This document shows positions 8,987 to 18,113 of a stretch of 57,358 nt of DNA, piece after piece (the stretch's first letter is position 1; each line of letters opens with the position of its first letter). The DNA is taken from contig CAJTXP010000023.1 in the NCBI GenBank assembly GCA_910583615.1, positions 1 through 57,358 on the forward strand, in the 5' to 3' direction. The stretch comes from an uncultured Lachnospiraceae bacterium (GTDB taxonomy: Bacteria; Bacillota; Clostridia; Lachnospirales; Lachnospiraceae). The translations under genes and the position numbers were made by a program. The notes below the pieces were generated by a model. It was given only the letters and a program-made list of their open reading frames with translations, made no database searches and was not told the DNA's origin.

Positions 8987-10384
8987 ATGGGAATTTATCT
9001 GAATCCGGGTAACAGTGGATTTACGGAAATCAAAAATGGTATCTATGTGGATAAAACTGGGCTGATTGGATTGATTAACGAGACGATCGGGACAAAACGG
9101 AAGTTGACCTGCATCAGCAGGCCGCGTCGTTTTGGAAAATCTTTTGCAGCGCAGACTTTGTGCGCGTACTATGACAGGACATGCGATTCAGCCGCGCTGT
9201 TTGACGGCCTTAAGATTGCGGTTGACAGCGCGTACCGCGATACTTATGAAAAGCACCGGAATCAGTACGATGTCATTTATTTTGATATGACCAATATCAT
9301 GGACGAGACAGGCAAAGACGGCATGGTGTCCTTCATCAGGCGGAAACTGACCGAGGAACTGGTAAGCGAGTATCCTGCCTTGCAGGCGGACGAAGAATCC
9401 CTGTCCGCAACGTTGATCCGTGCGGCGGAACTGGCTGGAAATAAGTTCATCATGATTATGGACGAGTGGGATGCGCCCATCCGGGAGACACCGGAAATCC
9501 AGAAGGAGTATCTGGCGTTTCTGCGTTCGCTGTTCAAAAGCAGCGGTACTACGGACAGGATTTTTGCGGCAGTGTACATTACCGGTATTCTTCCCATTAA
9601 AAAGGATGGTTCTGAGTCGGCTATTTCTGATTTCTGGGAATATACAATGCTGGAGCCAGGAGAATTTCAGCCCTATGTAGGATTTACGGAGGAGGATGTG
9701 AGAAAGCTCTGTGCGGAGCATCATCTGAGCTTTGAGGAGGCGAAAAGATGGTATGACGGATATTCTTTTGATGATGTTGATTCTGTGTATAATCCCTACT
9801 CTATCATGAAAGCGGTTATTTTGAAAAAGTTTAAGTCCTATTGGCGGATGTCTTCTGCCGCCGACGCACTGGAGGATTATATTGCGGGGGATTACGACGG
9901 ACTGTTCCAGGCAGTTCTGGAGATGCTGGGAGGCTTTGAGATTCCGGTGGACACGGACGGTTTTAACAATGATGTGAGATCCATCAGAAACAGGGATGAT
10001 CTGCTGACTCTGCTGATTCATCTTGGCTATCTGGCCTATGACGGGGAGGAAGGGACTGTCCGGATTCCCAATGAGGAAATCAGGATTGAATTTTCCAAAT
10101 CGGTCAGGGAAGTGAAAAGCAGTGAAGCTGTTATGCGATTGCGTGAGAGCAGGAAGTTGATTCAGGATACTGTTCAGATGAATGAGGAGGCAGTGGCTGC
10201 ACAGGTGGAAAAGATTCACGCAGAAATGACAGATCCTTTGCACTACAACAATGAACAGGCTTTGCGGAGTGTGATACAGATTGCCTATTACAGTTATTCG
10301 GATTATTATCTGAAGTTTGAGGAACTGCCTTCCGGAGACGATAAAAGAAAACATACTTGTGCGATTGAGAAAATTGTGACTTGA
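8987..10384 (+). CDS. AAA-ATPase paralogue with nuclease core deleted
   Basis: Second member of the AAA-ATPase-like family, divergent from the first across a 258-base gap. It has FTEIKNGIYVDKTGLI, Walker A variant RPRRFGKSF and Walker B-like IIMDEWDAPIRE. In the family, the sequence after EELPSG normally runs on for about 45-50 residues holding the PD-(D/E)XK catalytic Asp, Glu and Lys before ending in a K-H-x-C-x-I-E-K tail. Here FEELPSG is joined directly to DDKRKHTCAIEKIVT, so the catalytic core is missing while both flanks and the frame are kept. 465 aa is short by that amount. The product is probably an ATPase without nuclease activity. The family comparison is from memory, not from an alignment. 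Confidence 0.78.
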   Translation: MGIYLNPGNSGFTEIKNGIYVDKTGLIGLINETIGTKRKLTCISRPRRFGKSFAAQTLCAYYDRTCDSAALFDGLKIAVDSAYRDTYEKHRNQYDVIYFDMTNIMDETGKDGMVSFIRRKLTEELVSEYPALQADEESLSATLIRAAELAGNKFIMIMDEWDAPIRETPEIQKEYLAFLRSLFKSSGTTDRIFAAVYITGILPIKKDGSESAISDFWEYTMLEPGEFQPYVGFTEEDVRKLCAEHHLSFEEAKRWYDGYSFDDVDSVYNPYSIMKAVILKKFKSYWRMSSAADALEDYIAGDYDGLFQAVLEMLGGFEIPVDTDGFNNDVRSIRNRDDLLTLLIHLGYLAYDGEEGTVRIPNEEIRIEFSKSVREVKSSEAVMRLRESRKLIQDTVQMNEEAVAAQVEKIHAEMTDPLHYNNEQALRSVIQIAYYSYSDYYLKFEELPSGDDKRKHTCAIEKIVT

Positions 10385-10506
10385 TACAAGCGGCATTTTG
10401 CGGCGTATGGGAGGCGGACACCGGGAAATGAGCCCTTGTGAAGCATCCGGCAATCTGATAAGATAAAACAACAAGGATGTAACGTGCAGGAAAGCGGAGG
10501 TGCCCC

Positions 10507-11628
10507 ATGGAAAAGACCTATATCTGTCTGAAAGACCAGCCGGTGCTGGAGATCTGCGATTACAGGTGCAGGATTCTGGATTATGACCGTCTGCACGTCT
10601 CCCTCCGGTATGAGGGCGTCGGGTTTGACGACGTCATGCACGGCTGGACGGAAAACCGGACCATGAGCATGGGGAAGACCAACGCCAAAAGGCTTCTGGC
10701 AGGCTTTGGGATCAGCCAGAGCAATCCCTATCTTGTGGCGAAGCTTTTTCACTTTACATCCCTGACGGACTGTTACTGGATGAAAGAAGAGGGGGAGCAG
10801 GCGCAGTGGAAAGATGTGAGCCTTTTCCGGAACAGACTGGAAAAAGCAGTCTCCGCCACGGCGCTTCTGGGCGTTCCGGGATCTTTTAAGGACCAGGTCC
10901 GGGACTCCGTGAAACGCCATGGAGCGGAACGGCCCAGGATCAGGATTCATACGCCGGAGCTGACGGCCCAGGGGCTGGCCGCCAAGGCGTGGATTCGGGA
11001 GCGGGGCGGTATGTACCTGTACAAGGTGGGAAAAAAGGAGCTGGCGGCCAGCAGGATTCTGGATGCGCTGGGGATTCCCCATGTTGTATATGAAGAAGCA
11101 GAAGAAAGCGCCCTTGCCCGTATTGCGGATCAAAAGCGTATAGACTATATAAAAGAAACAGATGAAAAAATAGTGAAATGCCGGATGATCACTTCAGAGC
11201 AGAAAGCCATCGTTTCATGGGAGGATTTTCAGATGTACTGTGCGTATCATGACATGGATGAATATGCTTATGTAACGGAGCGGGATCCCCGGGGCTACTA
11301 TACCATGCAGATCGTAGATTATATTCTGGCAAATGAGGACCGGCACGGGGCGAATTTTGGATTTTATATGGACAACCGGACGGGGAAGCTTTTGGAACTG
11401 TATCCATTGATGGATCATGATCGAAGTTTTTCGGAGGAGGACGCCCTCCCATCCCAGACTTCGCCGGAAGAAGAGACGCTGGAGGCAGCGGCGGTCCGGG
11501 CAGCCGGACTATGGGAGATCGATTATGAGGCGGTGCTTCGGATGGAAAAACCGGAAGAGCTTTCGCAGGCGCAGTGGAAAGGGGTACTGGAACGAATCCG
11601 GAGGCTGGATCATGCCGTCGGAAACTGA
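10507..11628 (+). CDS. HipA-like kinase domain protein
   Basis: Probable protein-kinase-fold enzyme related to the HipA toxin. Residues 271-285 read DYILANEDRHGANFG, which matches the HipA catalytic loop (N-x-D-R-H-x-x-N-x-G), and residues 302-308 (MDHDRSF) fit the metal-binding D-x-D region. The first 150 residues are not like canonical HipA, and no HipB-like antitoxin precedes it; an Xre regulator lies 0.9 kb downstream. The ATG at 10507 has a GGAGG site 5 bases upstream. Substrate and toxicity are unknown. It is followed by an unknown 196-aa protein on the same strand. Confidence 0.65.
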   Translation: MEKTYICLKDQPVLEICDYRCRILDYDRLHVSLRYEGVGFDDVMHGWTENRTMSMGKTNAKRLLAGFGISQSNPYLVAKLFHFTSLTDCYWMKEEGEQAQWKDVSLFRNRLEKAVSATALLGVPGSFKDQVRDSVKRHGAERPRIRIHTPELTAQGLAAKAWIRERGGMYLYKVGKKELAASRILDALGIPHVVYEEAEESALARIADQKRIDYIKETDEKIVKCRMITSEQKAIVSWEDFQMYCAYHDMDEYAYVTERDPRGYYTMQIVDYILANEDRHGANFGFYMDNRTGKLLELYPLMDHDRSFSEEDALPSQTSPEEETLEAAAVRAAGLWEIDYEAVLRMEKPEELSQAQWKGVLERIRRLDHAVGN

Positions 11629-11719
11629 CAAAAGAATCAGCCGTCGGAAACCAGGCGGGGATACAACGGTCCGGCTGCCGGAATCGATACATGCAAAGGA
11701 ATCGAGGAGGATCTGACTT

Positions 11720-12310
11720 ATGGAACTAAGAGCGTTTATTCATGAAAATCTGGAAAAACTGCAGAAGCTGGGGCTGGATGTCCTGTCGGAAGAGGAAACT
11801 CTTGCGGAGGGCATTCTCTGCATGCCGGCAAATATGTTGGAGGATATGGAGCCCTCACAGATCTTTGGTATGCTTCTGAGTTCTGCGGGGGCGGTTTTGG
11901 AACGAAGCGGCAGGCCGGCGGAAATGTATGTGTTTGATGTGGAGCTGCCGGACCCCTCGCAGATGTGCACGGAATTCCTGCAGGGCATTTCCGGAATATC
12001 CGGAGGGGAACTGGAGATTACAGATATCGAGGAAGCATATTCCGAGGAGGTTCTGGAAGCCGGGACAGGAACCTGGCCGGTGCGCTTTCTGTGCAATCAG
12101 ACCGCATATCAGTATGAGGCGAATATTTATTATGACTGGTTTGATACGGGGCTGCTGGCTTTTATGGGCCGGGTGGTAGAAGAACAGAATACAGGCCGCC
12201 GTCTCTATGCCTTCAGCGACGGGTTTCAGGACTGCATGATCTTTTACCGGACGAAGGAATGGGCGGAGAATTTTAAAGAACTGTTCCATGCAGAGCTGGA
12301 ACGGCTGTGA
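11720..12310 (+). CDS. Hypothetical protein, 196 aa
   Basis: I do not recognise this protein. It is acidic, lacks a signal peptide and membrane segments, and has an alternating pattern consistent with a compact soluble alpha/beta fold (IYYDWFDTGLLAFMGRV, YAFSDGFQDCMIFYRTKEW). A GAGGAGG ribosome site lies 7 bases before the ATG. It follows the HipA-like gene by 91 bases on the same strand and could be co-transcribed with it. A role as partner or immunity protein is possible but has no sequence support. Confidence 0.6.
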   Translation: MELRAFIHENLEKLQKLGLDVLSEEETLAEGILCMPANMLEDMEPSQIFGMLLSSAGAVLERSGRPAEMYVFDVELPDPSQMCTEFLQGISGISGGELEITDIEEAYSEEVLEAGTGTWPVRFLCNQTAYQYEANIYYDWFDTGLLAFMGRVVEEQNTGRRLYAFSDGFQDCMIFYRTKEWAENFKELFHAELERL

Positions 12311-12550
12311 GATACGGTTTTTCCGCAGGCGCTCCCGGTATGCTTCCGCATGGAGGATGTCCATGAGAAAAGGCTGCCCGGCCATAAAAAACTCCGCCGC
12401 AACCGGCAGTTGACAGATTTCCAAGGCGGCTTTCTTGATGGAAACCGGGGATTCTGATAGAATTCAGCTTGTGAAAACGCATCCTGTAACGATATCAGAC
12501 AATATCGGAACGGATGGGATTTCATAAAATCAGGATTTGGAGGAAATCAG

Positions 12551-13516
12551 ATGATATTAGGAGAAAAGATCATGGAGCTTCGGAAGAAGAACGGGTGGTC
12601 CCAGGAGGAGCTGGCGGGAAAGCTGAAAGTGTCCAGGCAGTCCGTGTCCAAGTGGGAGAGCGCCATGTCGGTGCCGGAGCTGGATAAAGTACTGCAACTC
12701 AGCGAAATTTTTGAGGTCAGTACCGATTATCTGCTGAAGGATGATAAGGAAGAAGACTATGTACCGGGAAATCCGGAGACTGCGGCAATGCGGAAGGTGA
12801 CCATGGAGGAAGCGCAGGAGTTTATACGGGTCAGGAAAGAGGCTTCTCTTTGGATTCCCGCAGGGGTTGCTGCATGTATCCTGTCACCCGCCCCGCTGTT
12901 TTTACTGCTGGGAATGTGGGAGGAAGGACGTTTGATGATTTCGGAGGATATGGCTTCCGGCATCGGTTTTGCTCTGGTGCTTCTGATCGTGGCGGCAGCA
13001 GTGGGGAATTTTATCCTCACCGGTATGAAGCTTGGGAAATACGAATGGATGGAAAAGGAAGAGTTTGAACTTTGCTACGGGATTGCCGGTATGGTAAAGG
13101 AAAGACAGGAGGCGGAAGCAGCCGGCTTTTCCAGGAAGATTGCTGTTGGGGTGATCTTCTGTATCCTGAGCGGCGTACCGCTTTTTCTGCTCAGTGTTCT
13201 GAATGGAAATGAGACTGCGCAGACGGGAGGACTTGTTTTTCTGCTTCTTATGGTGGCAGCAGGGGTATATCTGCTGACCAGTGCGGGGATCAGGAAGGGC
13301 TCCTATGAGCAGCTCCTTCAGGAGGGAGATTATACGAGAGAGGCAAAAGAGGCCAGCAGGATCATAGGCAGGATCGCTGCGGTCTACTGGTGCGTGGTTA
13401 CGGCAGTCTATCTGGGATGGAGCTTCCTGACCGGGAACTGGCACAGCACCTGGGTTATGTGGCCGGTGGCCGGGATTCTGTTCGGCGCCATCGCAGGTGT
13501 GGTGAAAATGAAGTAA
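12551..13516 (+). CDS. Xre-family regulator with C-terminal membrane domain
   Basis: The first 65 residues are a Cro/C1-type helix-turn-helix (MELRKKNGWSQEELAGKLKVSRQSVSKWES), with the SVSKWE recognition-helix wording typical of Firmicutes. The rest contains about six hydrophobic segments in three pairs (around residues 98-125, 135-160, 195-220, 225-245, 275-295 and 300-320), so it is likely a membrane-anchored regulator. An AGGAGGAAAT-like site precedes the ATG at 12551; a second ATG 9 codons in is less well placed. A terminator-like hairpin follows. Its target is unknown; such proteins often regulate their own locus. Confidence 0.8.
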   Translation: MILGEKIMELRKKNGWSQEELAGKLKVSRQSVSKWESAMSVPELDKVLQLSEIFEVSTDYLLKDDKEEDYVPGNPETAAMRKVTMEEAQEFIRVRKEASLWIPAGVAACILSPAPLFLLLGMWEEGRLMISEDMASGIGFALVLLIVAAAVGNFILTGMKLGKYEWMEKEEFELCYGIAGMVKERQEAEAAGFSRKIAVGVIFCILSGVPLFLLSVLNGNETAQTGGLVFLLLMVAAGVYLLTSAGIRKGSYEQLLQEGDYTREAKEASRIIGRIAAVYWCVVTAVYLGWSFLTGNWHSTWVMWPVAGILFGAIAGVVKMK

Positions 13517-13593
13517 GTTTGAAATTTAAATACGGAACGAGGTGACGCAGGCGTTACCGAGAGTGGGTATGTTACGGATCATAAAAACAGACA

Positions 13594-13637
13594 GGACTCA
13601 GGTTGTGTAGGATCATTCTATGCAATTTGAGCCTTTT
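13594..13637 (+). terminator. Terminator after the Xre membrane regulator
   Basis: A 16-bp stem with several G-U pairs (arms about 13594-13610 and 13618-13632) is followed at once by TTTTT. Confidence 0.6.
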
Positions 13638-13720
13638 TGTTATAAAAGAAAGTGGGGAACATAAAAAGCGGAAAATTTCAAAAAGAGTTATAAAACCTGT
13701 AAAATACAGGCACTTATGAG

Positions 13721-13750
13721 TAGACGTTCGGTGTTTCTCAATGTTATAAT
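13721..13750 (+). promoter_or_regulatory. Candidate sigma-A promoter of the sensor module
   Basis: TAGACG and TATAAT are separated by 18 bases, about 120 bases upstream of the lipoprotein start. The -10 is perfect, the -35 has two mismatches. Confidence 0.5.
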
Positions 13751-13870
13751 AAATTTATATGGGGTTTCTTTGCCGGATTTGGCAGAGCGTGAAACCGCAG
13801 GGATCTAATGCAGAAGTATATGCTCAGGAAATCGACAATTGGGAAATAAAGGAGAGGAAGCCGTACAGTT

Positions 13871-15025
13871 ATGATCAGAAGAAAAGACGGAGCAGAACGG
13901 ATAAAGCGGCGGAGCAGAGCCTTTATGTTCGTGTCAGGAATGGCAGTTTTCTGCGGGTGCAGTCTGTGGCTGTCCGGATGCACCAACAGCGCGGAAGAGA
14001 GAAAGCCGGAAACAGAACTGGAATCTGCCCGGGACATACAGGATGGTATGGGACTGGAGGATACACTGGCTGTGGTGAATTTTGACCACGAACTGGATGG
14101 ATATGAGCCGTTGAAAAAGGAATATAACTTCTATTTTACCTATAAGATGGTCCATCCGTGGTGGGATGCAGTGGCGCTGGGGATCGAGGATGCGGCAGAG
14201 CAGTATGAAGATGCGGGAGTGACCATTGACTATGAATATCTGGCTCCTGAAAGTGTTTCGGCTCAGGATCAGATCCTTCGGCTGGAAGACGCAGCCAGGA
14301 GAAATTTTGATGTGATCGGCGTGGATGTGGCGGATGTAAACGTGGTCACGCCGGTAATTAACCGTCTGATCGAAGACGGCCAGAGGGTCATGACCTTTTC
14401 CAGTTCGGATGCAGACAGGGAAGACGGGTGCCGAAGGATTGCCTATGTGGGCAACACGCACAATTATGAAGACGGGGCGGAGCTTACAGAGGCGCTTTGC
14501 GGAAAACTCGGGTACCGTGGAAAGGTGGCTGTACTGGTAGGAACCAGAGGAGCTCCCTGTCACGAGGAGCGGGCGCTGGGGGCGCAGGATGTGATTGCGC
14601 AGTACAGGGATATGGAAATTGTGGAGACTGCATATGATGAGGATTCTGTGGAAAAGGCTTATGAATATACACAGGAGATTCTGGAGCACCATCGGGATCT
14701 GTCGGGAATTATCTGCTGCAACATGAGCAATCCGGTCGGTGCGGCAAGAGCAGTCATTGAAGCCGGGCGTGAGGAAGAAATTGTGATTGTAGGAATGGAT
14801 CATGACCGGGAAGCGCTTCAGTATCTGAAAGATGGTGTCATCTATGCTCTGGGCGTTCAGGACTGTTATTCGATCGGTTTTAATACCGTTCAGGTGGCGG
14901 TCAGGATCGCGGACGGGCAGCTTCCGGGAGAACAGTATCCAGAAAAAACAGAAGAGAGTACAACGGTCATTTATCAGAACGGAGCGGCAGCGATGCTGAG
15001 GACTCTGTATGGCGAGTTGGATTAG
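13871..15025 (+). CDS. Sugar-binding lipoprotein of a sensor kinase pair
   Basis: Extracellular receptor with a type I periplasmic-binding fold. After a basic start it has a hydrophobic segment and a lipobox ending in Cys37 (LSGC). The mature part shows FYFTYKMVHPWWDAVALGIEDAA, a VIGVDVADVNVVTPVINRL segment and SGIICCNMSNPVGAARAVIEAG. The typical LacI/RbsB framework is therefore present. The gene ends 18 bases before a hybrid histidine kinase, with no transporter genes, so it most likely presents a ligand to the kinase instead of to a permease, in the manner of LuxP/ChvE. The ligand is unknown. Confidence 0.8.
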   Translation: MIRRKDGAERIKRRSRAFMFVSGMAVFCGCSLWLSGCTNSAEERKPETELESARDIQDGMGLEDTLAVVNFDHELDGYEPLKKEYNFYFTYKMVHPWWDAVALGIEDAAEQYEDAGVTIDYEYLAPESVSAQDQILRLEDAARRNFDVIGVDVADVNVVTPVINRLIEDGQRVMTFSSSDADREDGCRRIAYVGNTHNYEDGAELTEALCGKLGYRGKVAVLVGTRGAPCHEERALGAQDVIAQYRDMEIVETAYDEDSVEKAYEYTQEILEHHRDLSGIICCNMSNPVGAARAVIEAGREEEIVIVGMDHDREALQYLKDGVIYALGVQDCYSIGFNTVQVAVRIADGQLPGEQYPEKTEESTTVIYQNGAAAMLRTLYGELD

Positions 15026-15043
15026 GAATTGCAGGGGCAGGAC

Positions 15044-18000
15044 ATGGATCAGTTAAAGGATAAAAACAGGAACATGGATAAGGAGCAGAGACGGCAGACT
15101 GTTACATATACTGTATGGGGCGGCCTGGTCATTGCGGCGGTGCTCCTTTTGACCACAGTCTGGGTATCCGGCAGTGCGAGAACCGGCACGGATCAGGCGG
15201 TAGAGAGAGTCAGCGAATTTTACCTGGATGAGCTGGCGGGGCGGAGAGCGCAGGTGGTTTCCGAGGAACTGAAAAATTATACAGGCTATATGGAACATGC
15301 GCTGGAAATCCTGGAGGATGCCGATCTGGAGTCCCAGGAGACGCTGCGTCGTTTTCTTGGAAAAGTAGAAACATTGTATGATGTGGACAAATTTGCCATG
15401 GTGGATGAAAACGGCATCGTTTATTCAGAGAACAGCACGGTTTCAGGACTCAGCAGGTACAGTTTTCTCTCAGAGGAACTGACGGAGCCTGTGATCAGTA
15501 CATTAAATCTTTACGGAGCGAAAAAACAGGTGCTTCTTGCAACGCCTGTGGAGGATATTTCCTTTCAGGGAGTCCGGATAAAAGCGTGTTTTATCCAGCT
15601 TAATATTGCCAGAATGCTGAGTTCACTGACTCTGCAGACCAGCGGCAGTGAGACTTATTATAATCTTTATTATCGAAACGGAGAGAGTCTGACAGAAGAT
15701 AACTTTGGATATCTGACAGCAGGGAACAATCTTCTTCTGGCGCTTAAAGATGCAAAGATGGAAAATGAGTCCGATTATGATCGTTTCGCAGATGATTTTT
15801 TAAGCGGCAGACGGGGGCAGATTTCCTTTACCTATGAGGAGATGAAAGAGGGACTCTGCTACATTCCGGTGGAAGGAACCAACTGGATGCTGACAATACT
15901 GATCCGGAATAACGTGATCAGCGAACAGATTAGTTCCATCAGCAGTGGTATGATGAGCCGGGGCATTATCCAGATCTTTATTACCGTATTTTCCATGCTG
16001 GTGGTTTTCCTGATCCTGATTCATCAGTCGCGTAAAAATGCCATGATCCTTCTGGAACAGGAAAAAGAAGACGGGAACCGGATCAGGGCCGCTTATGCCC
16101 AGATTGAGAGAGAGCAGACAGCCATGGAAAATATCCAGGCAGCCATGGGTTCCGGGCTCTGGAGTATGGAATTTAACGAGCGGGCGGAGATGATCTCCTG
16201 TACATGGAGCGAGGTCTTCCGGAATATGCTGGGATATACAGAGGAAGAAGATTTCCCCAACAGGCTGGAGTCATGGTCTGATCTGCTGCATGAAGATGAC
16301 AGGGAAAGGGTCATGAAGGAATACTGGGGCACCATAAAGGATTATTCCGGAAAGAAAACCTACAATGTAGAATATCGGCTGCTCACAAAGAATGCCGGAT
16401 GGAGATGGTTTCATGCTGCTGGCCGGCTGTCCCGGCGTGAGGATGGCTCACCGGTCACTTTTGTGGGACTGTTTATGGATATTGATGATGAGAAAAAGCT
16501 GGAAGAGCGGCTGGAGAGGCAAAAGATCGATTTGGAGGACGCGCTGGCAGCGGCGCAGCATGCCAACCGGGCGAAGACCACGTTCCTGAACAATATGTCC
16601 CATGATATTCGGACGCCGATGAACGCAATCATAGGTTTTACCTCTCTTGCCGCTGCTCATATGGACAATCAGGAGCAGGTGCAGGATTATCTGGGTAAAA
16701 TCGCCACGTCCAGCAATCATCTGCTCAGTCTGATCAACGACGTGCTGGATATGAGCCGCATCGAAAGCGGCAAGGTGAAGATCGAAGAAAAAGAGACATC
16801 CCTTCCGGAGATCATGCATGATCTGAAGACGATCGTGCAGGCGGACATCACGTCCAGGCAGCTGGAATTTTATATCGATACGGCAGATGTGGTGAATGAG
16901 CATGTGATGTGTGACCGGCTCAGACTGAACCAGGTTCTTTTGAACCTTTTGAGCAACGCCATGAAATTTACAAAACCCGGCGGTATCGTGGGAGTTCGGA
17001 TTCTGCAGAAAGGAACGGCTTTCGAAGGTTATGCATCTTATGAATTCCAGGTAAAGGATACCGGAATTGGCATGAGTCAGGAATTTCTGGAGCATGTGTT
17101 TGAACCCTTTGAGAGAGAGCGGACGAGTACGGTCAGCGGCATTCAGGGCACAGGTCTTGGTATGGCGATTACCAAGAACATTGTGGATATGATGGACGGA
17201 ACGATTACCGTCACCAGTGAGATTGGAAAGGGAACGACATTTACAGTGGCGCTTAAGTTCCGGACCTGTTCCGGTCCGGTAAGGCAGGAGATCATTCCAC
17301 AGCTTCAGGGACTTCGGGCGCTTGTGGCAGACGATGATTTTAATACCTGTTCCAGCGTGACCAAGATGCTGTCCACCATCGGCATGCGGCCGGACTGGAC
17401 CACATCCGGTAAAGAAGCGGTACTTCGGGCGCAGCTTGCCGACGAGCAGGATGATGAATATGCCGCTTATATTATTGACTGGCTGATGCCTGATATGAAC
17501 GGGATCGAGGTTGTGAGAAGGATTCGAAGCATTGTCGGGGAAGAAAAAACCATCATCATTCTGACCGCCTACGACTGGTCCGATATCGAAGAAGAGGCGA
17601 GAGAGGCGGGTGTGACTGCTTTTTGTTCCAAGCCGATCTTTCTGTCCGAATTGAGAAAGATTCTGGAATCGCCGTTTACAGCATCCGATGAAGAAAAGAA
17701 CGTTCCGGAGGACAATGCATGCTTTGAAGGAAAGAAGATCCTTCTGGTGGAAGACAATGAACTGAATCAGGAGATCACAGTTGAGATTTTGCAGGAAGCC
17801 GGATTTGTGGTTGACGTGGCGGATGATGGCACGGTTGCCGTGGAGAAGATGCAGCATGCGAAGCCCGGTCAATTCGATCTGATCCTGATGGATATTCAGA
17901 TGCCGATCCTGAACGGATATGAAGCCACGAAACAGATCCGTGCATTCGACGATCCGGATCTTGCCGGTATTCCGATCCTGGCCATGACCGCCAATGCATT

Positions 18001-18106
18001 CGAAGAGGACAGGCAGGAGGCGCTGGAGGCTGGTATGAACGGTCATGTCGCCAAGCCTATCGATGTACCAAAGCTTCTGGAGCTTTTGAGGGAAATATTA
18101 AAATAA
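15044..18106 (+). CDS. Hybrid sensor histidine kinase with two receiver domains
   Basis: Membrane sensor that autophosphorylates and passes phosphate to its own receiver domains. Order: membrane segment about residues 29-50, extracellular sensor about 51-304, second membrane segment about 305-327, PAS/PAC about 355-485, HisKA with phospho-accepting His520 in NNMSHDIRTPMNAIIG, HATPase with NLLSNAMKF and GTGLGMAI, receiver 1 with Asp812, receiver 2 with Asp950 in LILMDIQMP. No HPt domain is present. An in-frame TTG at 15029 exists, but ATG 15044 sits well behind an AGGGGC site. It is paired with the upstream sugar-binding lipoprotein; a convergent AraC regulator follows. No classical output regulator adjoins on the same strand. 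Confidence 0.92.
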   Translation: MDQLKDKNRNMDKEQRRQTVTYTVWGGLVIAAVLLLTTVWVSGSARTGTDQAVERVSEFYLDELAGRRAQVVSEELKNYTGYMEHALEILEDADLESQETLRRFLGKVETLYDVDKFAMVDENGIVYSENSTVSGLSRYSFLSEELTEPVISTLNLYGAKKQVLLATPVEDISFQGVRIKACFIQLNIARMLSSLTLQTSGSETYYNLYYRNGESLTEDNFGYLTAGNNLLLALKDAKMENESDYDRFADDFLSGRRGQISFTYEEMKEGLCYIPVEGTNWMLTILIRNNVISEQISSISSGMMSRGIIQIFITVFSMLVVFLILIHQSRKNAMILLEQEKEDGNRIRAAYAQIEREQTAMENIQAAMGSGLWSMEFNERAEMISCTWSEVFRNMLGYTEEEDFPNRLESWSDLLHEDDRERVMKEYWGTIKDYSGKKTYNVEYRLLTKNAGWRWFHAAGRLSRREDGSPVTFVGLFMDIDDEKKLEERLERQKIDLEDALAAAQHANRAKTTFLNNMSHDIRTPMNAIIGFTSLAAAHMDNQEQVQDYLGKIATSSNHLLSLINDVLDMSRIESGKVKIEEKETSLPEIMHDLKTIVQADITSRQLEFYIDTADVVNEHVMCDRLRLNQVLLNLLSNAMKFTKPGGIVGVRILQKGTAFEGYASYEFQVKDTGIGMSQEFLEHVFEPFERERTSTVSGIQGTGLGMAITKNIVDMMDGTITVTSEIGKGTTFTVALKFRTCSGPVRQEIIPQLQGLRALVADDDFNTCSSVTKMLSTIGMRPDWTTSGKEAVLRAQLADEQDDEYAAYIIDWLMPDMNGIEVVRRIRSIVGEEKTIIILTAYDWSDIEEEAREAGVTAFCSKPIFLSELRKILESPFTASDEEKNVPEDNACFEGKKILLVEDNELNQEITVEILQEAGFVVDVADDGTVAVEKMQHAKPGQFDLILMDIQMPILNGYEATKQIRAFDDPDLAGIPILAMTANAFEEDRQEALEAGMNGHVAKPIDVPKLLELLREILK

Positions 18107-18113
18107 TGTTTTT

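Larger units (their letters stand above)
13517..13870. other. Intergenic region upstream of the sugar-sensing module
   Basis: No coding sequence is evident in these 354 bases. They hold the terminator at 13594, a perfect small palindrome CCTGTA-AAA-TACAGG at 13696-13710, and the promoter-like pair at 13721-13750. Confidence 0.5.
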
